Source: Cellulomonas_A sp047229345 (GTDB lineage Bacteria > Actinomycetota > Actinomycetes > Actinomycetales > Cellulomonadaceae). Taken from it: 33,775 bases of DNA. Under the pieces are notes generated by a model, which ran no database searches, had not been told where the DNA came from, and saw only the letters and a program-made list of their open reading frames with translations. The translations under genes were made by a program, and so were the position numbers. The first letter of the stretch is position 1. Every line of letters begins with the position of its first letter. Location: assembly GCF_047229345.1 (NCBI RefSeq), contig NZ_JBFTER010000051.1, forward strand, positions 1 through 33,775, given 5' to 3'. This document shows, piece after piece, positions 1 through 8,572 of this stretch.

Positions 1-113
1 CCCCGCGGCTGGGCGCCCCCCGCGACATTTTTGTAACCCCCCCCCCCCCCGCCCCCCCCCCCCCCCGCCCCCCGGCGGGGCCCCCCCGCCCCCCCCCCCG
101 GCCCCCCCCGCCC
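1..113. other. low-complexity poly-C contig end, probably artefactual
   Basis: Apart from a short mixed stretch at 1-36, this interval is almost entirely C with scattered G. The protein-like reading of the nucleotidase on the minus strand turns into uninterrupted Gly/Arg codons exactly here. Ordinary coding sequence begins at about 111-114. The simplest reading is a poorly sequenced or mis-assembled contig edge. It carries no recognisable site or gene of its own. Confidence 0.75.
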
Positions 114-3100
114 GACCGCAGCCGGCGACACCGGGCTGTTCGCCCGGACGTACGCGACCGACGCGGCGAGGTCGACCTGGCCCGAGTCGACGCGCGCCGC
201 ACCGGCCGCGAGCGCCGCGAAGCCGTCGCCGCCGGACGCGAGGAACGAGTTCGCCGTGACACGGTAGGTGGCGCCCTGGTCGAGGGGCCCGCCGTCGACC
301 TGCACACCGGTGACGCGCTGCCCGACGGGGGCCGACGCGTCGTACGTGTAGGTGACGTTCTCGGAGAGGCCGAGGTGCAGCTTCGTGCGAGGGGCGCTCG
401 GCGTGCCCCACTGCTGCTCGAGGAGCTCGTCGACCTGCGCGCCCGTCAGCTCGACGACCACGAGCGTGTTCGCGAACGGCTGCACGTCGGCGACCGCCCG
501 GTACGTCACGTCGCCGTCCGCCGCACCGACGAGGTCCGCGCGCAGACCGCCCGGGTTCATCACCGCGAGGTCGGCGGGCGTCCCGCCGAACGCCGGGTTC
601 GCGGCGCTCGTCGCCCACAGGTGCATGTCCGCGACGAGGTTGCCGAGCGGCGACTCGAGGCTCCGGTCGACCTCCCCCGCGGCGTTGCGTGCGCGCAGGA
701 CGTCCGCGGTGAGCCTCCCCACGACGACCGAGCCGGACTCCTCGGCGTCCGCGACCGCCCGGTCGACGATCGCCTGCACCGCCGGGTCGGCGGGGTACGC
801 GGGGGCGCCGCCGACGACCATCGGCAGCAGGTCCTGGCTCGCGGCGACGACGCGGGCGGCCGCGGTGTCGTAGGTGAGCTCGACGCGTGCGAGGTTCTGA
901 CCGTACTGGCCACCCTGCACGACGGGCCGCGGGACGTCGCTGCCCGGGACCGGGTACGCGCACGCGTAGGTGCGGTGCGTGTGCGCCGAGAAGATCGCGT
1001 CGACGTCGGGGGACGTCTCCCGCACGACGCGCCCGAACGCGCCGGTCTCGGTGCCCGCAGCGGCGCAGTCACCGGTCTCGGCGCCGTCGTGCACGAGCGC
1101 GACGGTCACGTCGGCGGCGTCCTGGGCCTCGATCCGCGCGGCGACGCGGTTCAGCGCGGCGACCGGGTCGCCGAAGTCGAGCCCCGCGATGCCGGCCGGG
1201 GACACGAGCGTCGGGGTCTCGGCCGTCACGACACCGACGAACGCGACCCGCACGCCCGAGCGCTCGACGACCTCGTACTCGGGCAGGACCGGGTCGGTCG
1301 TGCCCGTCGTGTAGACGTTCGCGGCCAGGTAGGGGAAGTCGGCGAGCGGCTGCACGCGGCCGGTGAGGTCGTCGATCCCCTGGTCGAGCTCGTGGTTGCC
1401 GATCGCCGAGACCTCGAGGCCCGCCGCGTCCAGCACGTCGATCGTCGGCACGTCCTTCGCGATCATCGAGGGGAACGTGGACGCGCCGATGTTGTCGCCC
1501 GCGGACACGAAGACCGTGTCGGGGTTCTCCGTGCGGAGCTGCCGGACCGCGCCGGAGAGGACCGCCGCACCGGCGACGCCGCCGCGCAGGTCCGGTTCGA
1601 GCCGGCCGTGGAAGTCGTTCGTGCCGAGCAGCTGGAGCTCGACGAGGTCGTCGTCCGCGGCCGCGGTCTCGACGGCGAGGAGCGTCGTGGAGCCCGAGAC
1701 CTCGTTGCCGACCGCGAGCAGCGGCTTCCCGGTCGGGGAGTCCGCCGCGGGGACGAACGCGATCGACTCCGGCCCCAGGTCACCGGCGGCGGCCAGGTCG
1801 CCGCCGTCCTCGACGGACACGGAGAAGTCGCGGTTGTTGAGATAGCTGACGAACGACGCGTCCCGGGGGTCCGTCACGTCGTACACCGCGACCCCGCCGA
1901 CCCGTTCGAACCCGACGAACGCGTAGGTGCGCCCGTCGACCTCGCCGAGCGCGACGGCCTCGGGCTCCGGGCCCTTGTCGTCGCTGCGGCCCTCGAGGTT
2001 CGACTCGCTGTGGTTGGAGCTCACGAACTCCGGCGCCGCGGCGTAGGTGATCTCCTCGAACGACGAGCCCGAGTCCCAGACCCGCTCGCCGGCGGTCGTC
2101 CAGATGGAGAACGAGCGTGAGCCGAACGCGTGGAGCTCCTCGTAGCAGCTGCCGTCGGCGCTGAGGCCGGACGCGGTGCTCACGTTGAGGCGCCCGAGCG
2201 CGGCGTCCCCGGTGAGCCCGGCGAGCGGCGCGCAGACCGGCGCGAGCCCGTCCTTGCCGAGCGCCTTCACGCGGGCCGGCTCGGCGTAGTCGCCCCACTC
2301 GCGGGCGTCGCCCTCGTTCGCGGTGACGAGGTAGGTCGCGCCACCGGCCTGGTAGGACGCGATGGCGTCGGGCTGGTGGAGGCCGCGCAGCCCGTCGTAG
2401 GTGCGCAGGCGGAAGCCGCTGTCGCGGTCCGACGGGTCGAGGGGCACGACGGCGTGGTCCTGGCTGCCGAGCGCGGTGATCCGGGTGACGGTGGCGGCGT
2501 CGAGGTCGACGGTCGCGAGCGCGTTCGCCTCCTGGAGCGTCACGTACGCGGTCGAGCCGACGACCGTCACGTACTCGGGCTCGAGGTTGAGCGAGGGCAG
2601 CAGCGCGGGGGCGCCGGGGCCGGTCGGACCGAAGACGCGCACGCCGTCGGGCAGCGCACCGGGGGTGTCGAACGCGGTGAAGCCCGCCGTGCGGACCGCC
2701 TCCTGCGCGGGCGCGGAGACGCCGGACGGCAGCGCCACGACGCTCACGGACCCGGCGGGGTCGACGCTGTAGTCGTCGGCGGGCTCGGCCTCGTCGGCCG
2801 TCACGGCCCAGGCGCCGTCGGGCGAGACGGCGACCTTGTCCGGCTGCGCACCCACACGCACCGCACCGAGGACGCCGAGGGACGTGGCGTCGAGGAACGC
2901 GACCCAGCCGCGCTCGGTCTTCGTCGCGTGCTGGACGGCGACCACGACCAGGCCGTCCGCCCGGACGTCGACGGAGTTCACCGAGGCACCGGCGGGGATC
3001 GTGTCGCCGAGCGCGTCCGCGATGCCGGCGACCGCGATCGTGCCGACCTTCGTCGGCTCCGTGGCGTCCGACGCGTCGAGGACGTCGACCTCGCCCGACA

Positions 3101-3374
3101 CGGCGTTGACGACGAACAGGCGCTCCGTGGCGGCGTGGAACACGACGATCTCGGCGGCCGACGCGTCGAAGACGCCGGTCTCGTACGTGCCGAGCGGCGA
3201 CAGCGTGACCGCTGCACCGGGCGCGGCGTGGCGCACGGGCTCGACGACGAGGTTCGCCGACGCGGGCGCCAGCAGGGCGGGCACGAGCCCGGCAGCCAGC
3301 AGCGTCGCCGCGGCGACGGTCGCCGTCGCGCGCCGGGACCGGGTGCGGGGCGCGTGGGGGCGCGGGTCGCTCAC
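1..3374 (-). CDS. secreted choice-of-anchor I / 5'-nucleotidase metallophosphatase (3' end missing)
   Basis: A secreted phosphoesterase of the UshA/5'-nucleotidase class, expected to hydrolyse nucleotides or related phosphoesters outside the cell with two metal ions. The start is GTG at 3372-3374, behind a GGAGG about ten bases upstream. Residues 1-40 form a signal peptide ending ASA. Residues ~45-540 match the choice-of-anchor I repeat domain (for example LVVVAVQHATKT, LVTANEGDARE). Residues ~580-830 are the metallophosphatase: NDFHGR (~583), GDN (~623), GNHELDQG (~656), a HDG (~758) and AHTH (~794). The C-terminal 5'-nucleotidase domain follows, with PGGLRADL and PFANTLVVVELTG. About 1,087 codons are readable. 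Below position ~111 the sequence degrades to poly-C, so the natural C-terminus (possibly a cell-wall anchor) is not visible. No in-frame stop occurs before the edge. Substrate specificity is not deducible. Confidence 0.9.
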   Translation of the reverse strand, partial: MSDPRPHAPRTRSRRATATVAAATLLAAGLVPALLAPASANLVVEPVRHAAPGAAVTLSPLGTYETGVFDASAAEIVVFHAATERLFVVNAVSGEVDVLDASDATEPTKVGTIAVAGIADALGDTIPAGASVNSVDVRADGLVVVAVQHATKTERGWVAFLDATSLGVLGAVRVGAQPDKVAVSPDGAWAVTADEAEPADDYSVDPAGSVSVVALPSGVSAPAQEAVRTAGFTAFDTPGALPDGVRVFGPTGPGAPALLPSLNLEPEYVTVVGSTAYVTLQEANALATVDLDAATVTRITALGSQDHAVVPLDPSDRDSGFRLRTYDGLRGLHQPDAIASYQAGGATYLVTANEGDAREWGDYAEPARVKALGKDGLAPVCAPLAGLTGDAALGRLNVSTASGLSADGSCYEELHAFGSRSFSIWTTAGERVWDSGSSFEEITYAAAPEFVSSNHSESNLEGRSDDKGPEPEAVALGEVDGRTYAFVGFERVGGVAVYDVTDPRDASFVSYLNNRDFSVSVEDGGDLAAAGDLGPESIAFVPAADSPTGKPLLAVGNEVSGSTTLLAVETAAADDDLVELQLLGTNDFHGRLEPDLRGGVAGAAVLSGAVRQLRTENPDTVFVSAGDNIGASTFPSMIAKDVPTIDVLDAAGLEVSAIGNHELDQGIDDLTGRVQPLADFPYLAANVYTTGTTDPVLPEYEVVERSGVRVAFVGVVTAETPTLVSPAGIAGLDFGDPVAALNRVAARIEAQDAADVTVALVHDGAETGDCAAAGTETGAFGRVVRETSPDVDAIFSAHTHRTYACAYPVPGSDVPRPVVQGGQYGQNLARVELTYDTAAARVVAASQDLLPMVVGGAPAYPADPAVQAIVDRAVADAEESGSVVVGRLTADVLRARNAAGEVDRSLESPLGNLVADMHLWATSAANPAFGGTPADLAVMNPGGLRADLVGAADGDVTYRAVADVQPFANTLVVVELTGAQVDELLEQQWGTPSAPRTKLHLGLSENVTYTYDASAPVGQRVTGVQVDGGPLDQGATYRVTANSFLASGGDGFAALAAGAARVDSGQVDLAASVAYVRANSPVSPAAVGRGGPGGGAGGPRRGAGGGGGGGGGGYKNVAGGAQPR

Positions 3375-3574
3375 GGGAGTCCTTCCTCCACGGGTGCCGG
3401 CGGGTCCGGCGGGACGCAGGGACCGTAGAGGGAGGCGGCGACCGTGGAGGGAGCGGGGGGCGACGAGCGGGTGAACGCGCGGTGACCTGCACGGACGCGC
3501 ACCCGTGGCCGGCCCGGGCGCGGACCCGCCCGAGGACGTGGGCCGTCAGCCGGCCGTGGTCGAGCCGCCGCCCG

Positions 3575-4927
3575 TCAGCCCGTGGCTCGGCCCGCAGCCG
3601 GCACCGCCGCCGCGGACGCGACCCGGCCGTACGCCAGCCTGCGCACCAGCACCTCGAACGGCCCACGCCGCCCCGCCCGGTGCATCGCCGCGGCGACCGC
3701 CACGGTCACGAGCCACACCCCGACCGCGAGCACCGCCGCCTGCGCCGTCCCGATCTGCCCGCCCAGCCCGAGCCCCCACGCGCTCAGCAGCGGCGCGAAC
3801 ATCAGCGACTGCAGCAGGTACGCCGTGAGCGAGCGCTCCCCGGTCGCGGCGACCGCCGACAGCGCACCGCCGCGCGCCCGCTCCCCCCACACCGCCGCGA
3901 GCCAGCCGAACAGGCACACGTACCCGAGCCCCATGACGTCCCCGGCCACGTGGTGCACGAGCTCCGCGACGCCGAGCGCCGTCTCCCCGGGCCGCCACAC
4001 CTGCGCGACCGCGAGCGCGTACGGCAGCCCGCCGACGACGTTGACCACCGCGGCGACGACCGCGACCTGACCGAGCCGGCGCCGGTGCTCCGCGGGGCGC
4101 GTGAGCCAGCCGGCACGGGCGAGCAGGATGCCGACGACGACGTGCGGGACGAACATGAGCGACACCGTGAACAGGGACGTCGCGGTCGCGACGGTCAGGA
4201 GTCGCTCGCCGACGGTCGGGAGGTAGCCGAGCGTCGCCGGGTCCGCGACGGCCGCCGCGCCCGCGTCGGCGCTCCCGGCCGAGCCGGAGTCGAGCACGCT
4301 CAGCACCGCGACGGCACCGGCGGCCATCGACAGCACGTAGGCGACGACGAACCACCGCACGAGCGTCGCCCGGGACCGGTGCAGGAACGCGAGCGCGACG
4401 AGGCCGGTCGCACCGTACGGGGCGAGGATGTCGCCGGCGAAGAGCAGTGCCGCGTGCGCCAGGCCGAGCGCGATCAGCGCACCGCTGCGACGCGCGAGCA
4501 CCCGACGCGTCGTCCTCCGGTCGGCGCCGCGGGCGGCGAGCCGGGCCGCCATCGTCGCGAGGCCGAACCCGTAGAGGATCGCGAACATCGGCTTGGACCG
4601 GCTGTCGACGACGAACGCGACGACCCCGTCGACGAGGTGGTCGAGCGACGAGCCGCCGGCGGGGCGACCCCCGGCGTCGAGCCAGCCGGCGTCGGACCAC
4701 AGGTAGCCCCACACGTTCGCCGACGCGATGAACAGCAGCAGCATCCCGCGCGCGAGGTCGGGCGCGACGGACCGCGCGACGGGAGCGGGGGCGACAGGTG
4801 CGAGGCCGGCGGGTACCGGGCCGGACAGTGGAGGGACGCGGGGCGCGGAGTCGTCGGTCGTCGGGGTCGTCGGGGTCGAGGGTGTTCGTGGCGGGACCGG
4901 CGCGGTGGTGGTCCTGTCGTGACTCAT
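3575..4927 (-). CDS. DUF418 (YeiB-type) integral membrane protein
   Basis: A 450-residue polytopic membrane protein. After a disordered Pro/Thr-rich N-terminus (~1-50) comes RSVAPDLARGMLLLFIASAN, typical of the YeiB/DUF418 family. Several hydrophobic segments follow, and the DUF418 region lies in the C-terminal half (GERSLTAYLLQSLMF, WLVTVAVAAAMH, RRGPFEVLVRRL). The biochemical role of the family is unsettled; acyltransferase-like or transport functions have been suggested. The frame is open to an ATG at 5011, but the ATG at 4927 is preferred because the family similarity begins after it. No Shine-Dalgarno precedes it. Instead TACCGT lies seven bases upstream, fitting a leaderless mRNA. It stands alone, about 200 bases upstream of the nucleotidase and in the same direction. 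Confidence 0.85.
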   Translation of the reverse strand: MSHDRTTTAPVPPRTPSTPTTPTTDDSAPRVPPLSGPVPAGLAPVAPAPVARSVAPDLARGMLLLFIASANVWGYLWSDAGWLDAGGRPAGGSSLDHLVDGVVAFVVDSRSKPMFAILYGFGLATMAARLAARGADRRTTRRVLARRSGALIALGLAHAALLFAGDILAPYGATGLVALAFLHRSRATLVRWFVVAYVLSMAAGAVAVLSVLDSGSAGSADAGAAAVADPATLGYLPTVGERLLTVATATSLFTVSLMFVPHVVVGILLARAGWLTRPAEHRRRLGQVAVVAAVVNVVGGLPYALAVAQVWRPGETALGVAELVHHVAGDVMGLGYVCLFGWLAAVWGERARGGALSAVAATGERSLTAYLLQSLMFAPLLSAWGLGLGGQIGTAQAAVLAVGVWLVTVAVAAAMHRAGRRGPFEVLVRRLAYGRVASAAAVPAAGRATG

Positions 4928-4934
4928 GCGGACG

Positions 4935-4940
4935 ACGGTA
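4935..4940 (-). promoter_or_regulatory. candidate -10 box (TACCGT) for a leaderless DUF418 transcript
   Basis: Read on the minus strand, TACCGT is followed by seven bases and then the ATG. This puts a predicted transcription start at or next to the A of the start codon. TANNNT -10 boxes and leaderless starts are common in actinobacteria. No clear -35 is visible. Confidence 0.4.
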
Positions 4941-5054
4941 GGGGCCGCTGACCTGCGCAGACACCCTGCTGGCCACCGGACCGACGGGGGGCCAGCCCCC
5001 GGCTCGAGCACCCGGCCCGGGTGCCGCTGGCGTCGCCGCGCGATCCTGGGTCCG

Positions 5055-5825
5055 TCAGGCGCGGCTCTCGAGCACCTCGAGGTCGCGCTCGGCGTACCGG
5101 CGGTGCCACCACTCCTCGTTCAGCACGATCCGGAGGCACTTCTGCGGGGTGAGCACCTTGCCCTCGTCGGGCCACCCGGGACCGACGAGGGGCGGGCCGG
5201 GGACGTCGAGCCGCTCGTCCGTCAGCCCGTCGAGCGCCCGCCGCACGAGCGCCATCGCCGCGCGGCGCACGGCGAGCGCGTCGTCGAGCGTGGGCCGGGC
5301 GTCCCGGTCCTGCGGCACGCCCTCCCGTGGCTCCATCCCGTCCCACGGGAGCGACAGCGGGTGCCACGGGCGCGGGTCGCCGAGCACCCCTCGCCCGACC
5401 CAGGCCTGCGACGCGAACGCGAGGTGGCGGAGCGTCTGGACGAAGGACCACTCCTCACCGACCGACTCGTGGAGCTGGGCCTCGGGGAGCCGACGCGCCC
5501 GCGCGACGGTCGCGGCCCACAGCCGCTCGTTCGCGTCCCACGCCGCGCGGAACCCGTCCGCCGTCGTCGCCCGGAAGAGGACCCGCTCAGGGTGGCGGCG
5601 GTCGAGCTCGGCGTCGACCAGCGGGACCACGTCGACCCCGTTGACCACGAGGCTCTCGATCTCGCCGTCGATCGTGGTGCCCGCGACCTCGACGTCCCGC
5701 ATGACGACGCCGCGCAGCCCGACGGCGCGGAACGTCGAGCCCGTGAGGTCCACGCGCACGAAGCGCGCCCCGGTCAGGTCCACGTCCTCGAGCGCGGTGC
5801 CGCGCCGGTCCTCGATGTCGTCCAT
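5055..5825 (-). CDS. pentapeptide-repeat plus DinB-fold protein
   Basis: A 256-residue cytoplasmic protein. Residues ~8-60 have pentapeptide-like character (LEDVDLTGARFVRVDLTGS, then repeated V-R-D/V-E steps), giving a short right-handed beta-helix. Residues ~80-245 form a DinB-like four-helix bundle, with His in TLRHLAFASQAW and in EEWWHRRYAERDL as likely metal ligands. DinB-fold proteins include thiol-dependent transferases and damage-inducible proteins; this one cannot be assigned a substrate. The combination of pentapeptide and DinB occurs in other actinobacterial proteins as I recall them. The ATG at 5825 lies nine bases after the stop of the upstream GNAT gene. No Shine-Dalgarno is seen, but a TAGCGT six bases upstream would allow a leaderless start. 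Confidence 0.85.
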   Translation of the reverse strand: MDDIEDRRGTALEDVDLTGARFVRVDLTGSTFRAVGLRGVVMRDVEVAGTTIDGEIESLVVNGVDVVPLVDAELDRRHPERVLFRATTADGFRAAWDANERLWAATVARARRLPEAQLHESVGEEWSFVQTLRHLAFASQAWVGRGVLGDPRPWHPLSLPWDGMEPREGVPQDRDARPTLDDALAVRRAAMALVRRALDGLTDERLDVPGPPLVGPGWPDEGKVLTPQKCLRIVLNEEWWHRRYAERDLEVLESRA

Positions 5826-5831
5826 GCGCGG

Positions 5832-5837
5832 ACGCTA
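5832..5837 (-). promoter_or_regulatory. candidate -10 box (TAGCGT) for a leaderless DinB-protein transcript
   Basis: On the minus strand TAGCGT is followed by six bases and the ATG of the DinB gene. The box overlaps the TAG stop codon of the GNAT gene, so it may be fortuitous and the gene may instead be translated from the GNAT transcript. Confidence 0.3.
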
Positions 5838-6500
5838 GACCCGAGGCCCGACACCGGGCCGGGCGGCGGGCCGGCGCAGCGCGTGCATCGTCGGGCCACG
5901 GTCCCCCAGCCGCACCGCGCTCACGTGCACGAACCCGCGCGCCTCGTAGAAGCGCACGTTCGCGTCGACCGTGGTGTTGACGTGCGCGGGAAGGTCGCCG
6001 GGCAGCTCCGCGAGCGCGGACCCGACGAGCGACGCGCCGATCCCCTCGCCACGCCGGTCCGCGTCGACGCCCAGGAGGTGCAGCAGCGCGTGCGGCTCGT
6101 CGGGCAGCTGCCCGTGCATCGCCGTGAACCCCTCCCGCACGACCGCGAGGTGCTCGGCCGGCAGCAGGAGGGCGCCCATCGTGTCCCCGGGAAGGGCGGG
6201 CCCACCGTCGGCCCCGCTCGACCCGGTGCCGGGCACGGACCACGCCGCCGCCCCGACCGCTCGCGTGCCGTCGGTCGCGAGCCAGACCGTGCCCGCGACG
6301 ACGTAGGTCTCGACGGGCGCCCACAGGAACGCCGCGACGGCGGCCTCGCGGTGCGGGTGGCCGGCGAAGATCCAGTCCATGAGCGGGTCGGGCGCGAGCG
6401 CCCGGGCGAGCACGGAACGGGCGGCAGGCAGGTCCGCCGGTCCGGCGCGGCGCACCACGGGCCCGGCCGTCGTCGCGTCGGGGTCCGGCGTGCTCACCAT
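5835..6500 (-). CDS. GNAT family N-acetyltransferase
   Basis: A 221-residue acetyl-CoA-dependent N-acetyltransferase of unknown substrate. The fold is recognisable from VRRAGPADLPAARSVLARAL near the N-terminus and from the acetyl-CoA loop LLGVDADRRGEGIGASLVGS (residues ~140-160), which gives the R-R-G-x-G-I-G signature. A C-terminal NVRFYEARGFVHVSAVRL follows. The upstream extension to 6527 is rejected: the ATG at 6498-6500 has a GAGGAG six bases upstream. The overall length and the WSVPGT and H-x-L-LGVD spacing resemble GNAT proteins often encoded alone in actinobacteria. It lies 9 bases upstream of the DinB gene and could share its transcript. Confidence 0.88.
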   Translation of the reverse strand: MVSTPDPDATTAGPVVRRAGPADLPAARSVLARALAPDPLMDWIFAGHPHREAAVAAFLWAPVETYVVAGTVWLATDGTRAVGAAAWSVPGTGSSGADGGPALPGDTMGALLLPAEHLAVVREGFTAMHGQLPDEPHALLHLLGVDADRRGEGIGASLVGSALAELPGDLPAHVNTTVDANVRFYEARGFVHVSAVRLGDRGPTMHALRRPAARPGVGPRV

Positions 6501-6602
6501 CGCGACTCCTCGGGACGGTCGTCGCACCCGCCGCCCGGGCGGACGGCACCTCCCATCGTGGCGCGGGCACCCGCCGCGGCACCAGGGCGGCCGGGCCGGG
6601 CG

Positions 6603-7619
6603 TCACGCCGGCAGCGGCAGCCCCCGCGGGCCGAGCACCTCGATCGACGTCGGCGTGGGCCGCGTGTCCGGGACGGGCGCGCCCCATACCGGGTTGCCGT
6701 CCGTGTCGAACGGCAGGACCTGCGCGCGGGCGTGCCGGTTCGGGTCGAACAGCGGGTCGACCGTGATCTCGGTGTAGGTGCGGGCGTGGTAGACGAGCAC
6801 GACGTCGCCGTCGGGCGTCTGCGTGAACGAGTTGTGGCCCGGGCCGTACTGACCGTTCTCGGGCGAGCTCACGAACACCGGGTCGGGGCTCTTGGTCCAC
6901 GACGCGGGGTCGAGCAGGTCGGCGTCCACCGAGGCGGTGAGCAGGCCCATCGCGTAGTCGATGCCCGTCGCGGCGCCCGAGTACGTCAGGTAGACGCGTC
7001 CGCCGTGCACCAGCACGGACGGGCCCTCGTTGACGGAGAAGCCGCGCACCTCCCAGTCGAACTCGGGCCGGCTGAGCAGGACGGCCGAGGTGGCGAGCGT
7101 CCACGGGTTCGCCATGCGCGCGATGTAGAGGTTCGAGTGCCCGGGGACCGCGACGTCCTGCTGCGCCCACACGAGGTGCTGGGTGCCGTCGAGCACCACG
7201 CTCGTGGCGTCGAGCGCGAAGGACTCCCACCCGGTGTCGACCTGCCCGCGCTCGACCCACTCGCCCGTGAACGGGTCCTCGGCCTCGTTCTCGAGCACGT
7301 AGATCCGGTGGTCGAAGGTCTCGGCCGCGCCCGGGGCGTCGCGCGTGCCGTGGTCGTGCGGCGCGGCGGCGAGGTACACGTACCAGCGGCCGCCGACGCG
7401 GTGCAGCTCGGGGGCCCAGATGAGGTGGGACATCGGCCCGTCGGCGTGCCGCTCCCAGATCGTCACCTCCTCGGCGTCCTGCAGGTCGTCGAGGCGCTCG
7501 GCGCGGCGCAGGACGACGCGGTCGTACTGCGGGTGCGACGCGGTGAAGTAATAGGTGCCCTCGTGCAGCAGCACGCACGGGTCGGCGCGCTGGAGCACGA
7601 CGGGGTTCTGGAAGCTCAT
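6603..7619 (-). CDS. GH43 exo-alpha-L-arabinofuranosidase-type hydrolase
   Basis: A 338-residue five-bladed propeller glycosidase with no signal peptide, so it should act on imported arabino-oligosaccharides. The three GH43 acids are visible: the general base in ADP (Asp13), the pKa-modulating Asp in LDATSVV (Asp137) and the acid in NEGPSVL (Glu198). The pattern, including LIWAPELHRVGGRWYVY, is closest to GH43 enzymes releasing arabinose from 1,5-linked arabinan. That subfamily call is by recollection, not alignment. The ATG at 7619 is chosen because MSFQNPVVLQRADP matches the usual GH43 N-terminus; its ribosome site is weak. It is the last gene of the minus-strand arabinoside operon, 41 bases after the second permease. 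Confidence 0.9.
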   Translation of the reverse strand: MSFQNPVVLQRADPCVLLHEGTYYFTASHPQYDRVVLRRAERLDDLQDAEEVTIWERHADGPMSHLIWAPELHRVGGRWYVYLAAAPHDHGTRDAPGAAETFDHRIYVLENEAEDPFTGEWVERGQVDTGWESFALDATSVVLDGTQHLVWAQQDVAVPGHSNLYIARMANPWTLATSAVLLSRPEFDWEVRGFSVNEGPSVLVHGGRVYLTYSGAATGIDYAMGLLTASVDADLLDPASWTKSPDPVFVSSPENGQYGPGHNSFTQTPDGDVVLVYHARTYTEITVDPLFDPNRHARAQVLPFDTDGNPVWGAPVPDTRPTPTSIEVLGPRGLPLPA

Positions 7620-7660
7620 GGCGGATCGGACCTCGGGCTGGACGGGACGGGCGGACGCGG

Positions 7661-8572
7661 TCACTGGCCACCGAGGCCGGTGGTCGCCACGCCGCGGATG
7701 ATCTGGCGCTGGAAGAGCATGAAGACGACGACGAGCGGCAGGCCGGCGAGGATCGCCGACGCCATGACCTGCGCGTACCGGACCCCGAAGCTGCTCTGCA
7801 CCTGCACGAGGCCCACCGGGAGCGTGAGCAGCGACGGGTCGGTCGTGATGATGAACGGCCACAGGAAGTTGTTCCACGCGCCGATGAACACGAAGATCGC
7901 GACGGCCGCGAGGATCGACCGGGACAGCGGCAGGACGATCTGCAGGAAGATCCGCAGCGAGCCGGCGCCGTCGACCCGGGCGGCCTCCTCGAGCTCGTTC
8001 GGCACGCCGTCGAAGAACTTCTTCAGGATGAAGACCATCGCCGGGGCCACGAGCTGCGGGAGGATGATGCCCGCGTACGTGTCGGCCATCCCCCACGCCA
8101 GCATCTGGCGGTACAGCGGGACGATGAGGATCTGCGGCGGGACCATGACGCCCGCGATCGTCAGGGCGAACAGCACGTTCCGGCCCCGGAAGCGCGTGCG
8201 GGAGAAGCCGTAGGCCGCGGACGCGCACAGCGCGACGGTGAGCACGGTGACGACGACGGCGACCACGGTGCTGTTGACGAACCAGGTGATCAGGTTGTCG
8301 TTGCTCAGCATCGACCGGTAGGCCTGCAGCGTGAAGCCGTTCTCGGGGACGAGCTCGAGCGGCACCGCCGTCGTGTCGCCCTCCTCCTTGAGCGACGTCA
8401 CGAGCGCCCAGGCCAGCGGCGCGAGCCACAGCAGCGCCACGACCGTCAGCGCGGTCGCGAGGGCGGCGCGGACCCAGAGCGGCGAGCGCAGTGCCGGGAC
8501 GGCGTCGGGCGACCGGCGCGGGGAGCGGCGGACCCGGGTCGGCTTCGTCAGGGCGGTGTCGGCGGCGGCCAT
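7661..8572 (-). CDS. ABC sugar transporter permease, MalG/CUT1 type
   Basis: A 303-residue inner-membrane permease. It has an Arg-rich cytoplasmic N-terminus (~1-30), about six hydrophobic segments, and the coupling-loop EAA motif EAARVDGAGSLRIFLQIVLP, which binds the transporter ATPase. It matches the second permease (MalG-like) of CUT1 importers for oligosaccharides. The start codon ATG shares its A with the TGA of the preceding permease, so the two are translationally coupled. Context next to GH43 and GH51 arabinofuranosidases suggests arabino-oligosaccharides as the substrate. No ATPase gene lies in the operon, as is usual when a shared MsiK-type ATPase serves several importers. Confidence 0.93.
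   Translation of the reverse strand: MAAADTALTKPTRVRRSPRRSPDAVPALRSPLWVRAALATALTVVALLWLAPLAWALVTSLKEEGDTTAVPLELVPENGFTLQAYRSMLSNDNLITWFVNSTVVAVVVTVLTVALCASAAYGFSRTRFRGRNVLFALTIAGVMVPPQILIVPLYRQMLAWGMADTYAGIILPQLVAPAMVFILKKFFDGVPNELEEAARVDGAGSLRIFLQIVLPLSRSILAAVAIFVFIGAWNNFLWPFIITTDPSLLTLPVGLVQVQSSFGVRYAQVMASAILAGLPLVVVFMLFQRQIIRGVATTGLGGQ

Noticed and set aside
1..113. Poly-C tract as a biological repeat or Gly-rich protein tail
   Set aside because: Position exactly at the sequence edge and near-homopolymer composition point to a sequencing or assembly fault.
375..2120. Long open frame on the plus strand (581 codons) opposite the nucleotidase
   Set aside because: Arg/Val/Asp-rich composition without domains; it is the mirror of a well-recognised minus-strand gene in a GC-rich genome.
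4928..5011. 28-residue N-terminal extension of the DUF418 protein
   Set aside because: It has no family similarity, and the ATG at 4927 fits the usual N-terminus and a leaderless start.
6531..6542. Perfect palindrome CCGCCCGGGCGG upstream of the GNAT gene
   Set aside because: Short all-GC palindromes are expected by chance at this composition and nothing else supports an operator or terminator.
4926..8213. 1,095-codon plus-strand frame
   Set aside because: It runs antisense through four recognisable minus-strand genes and shows only shadow-like RR/GR/DR-rich text.
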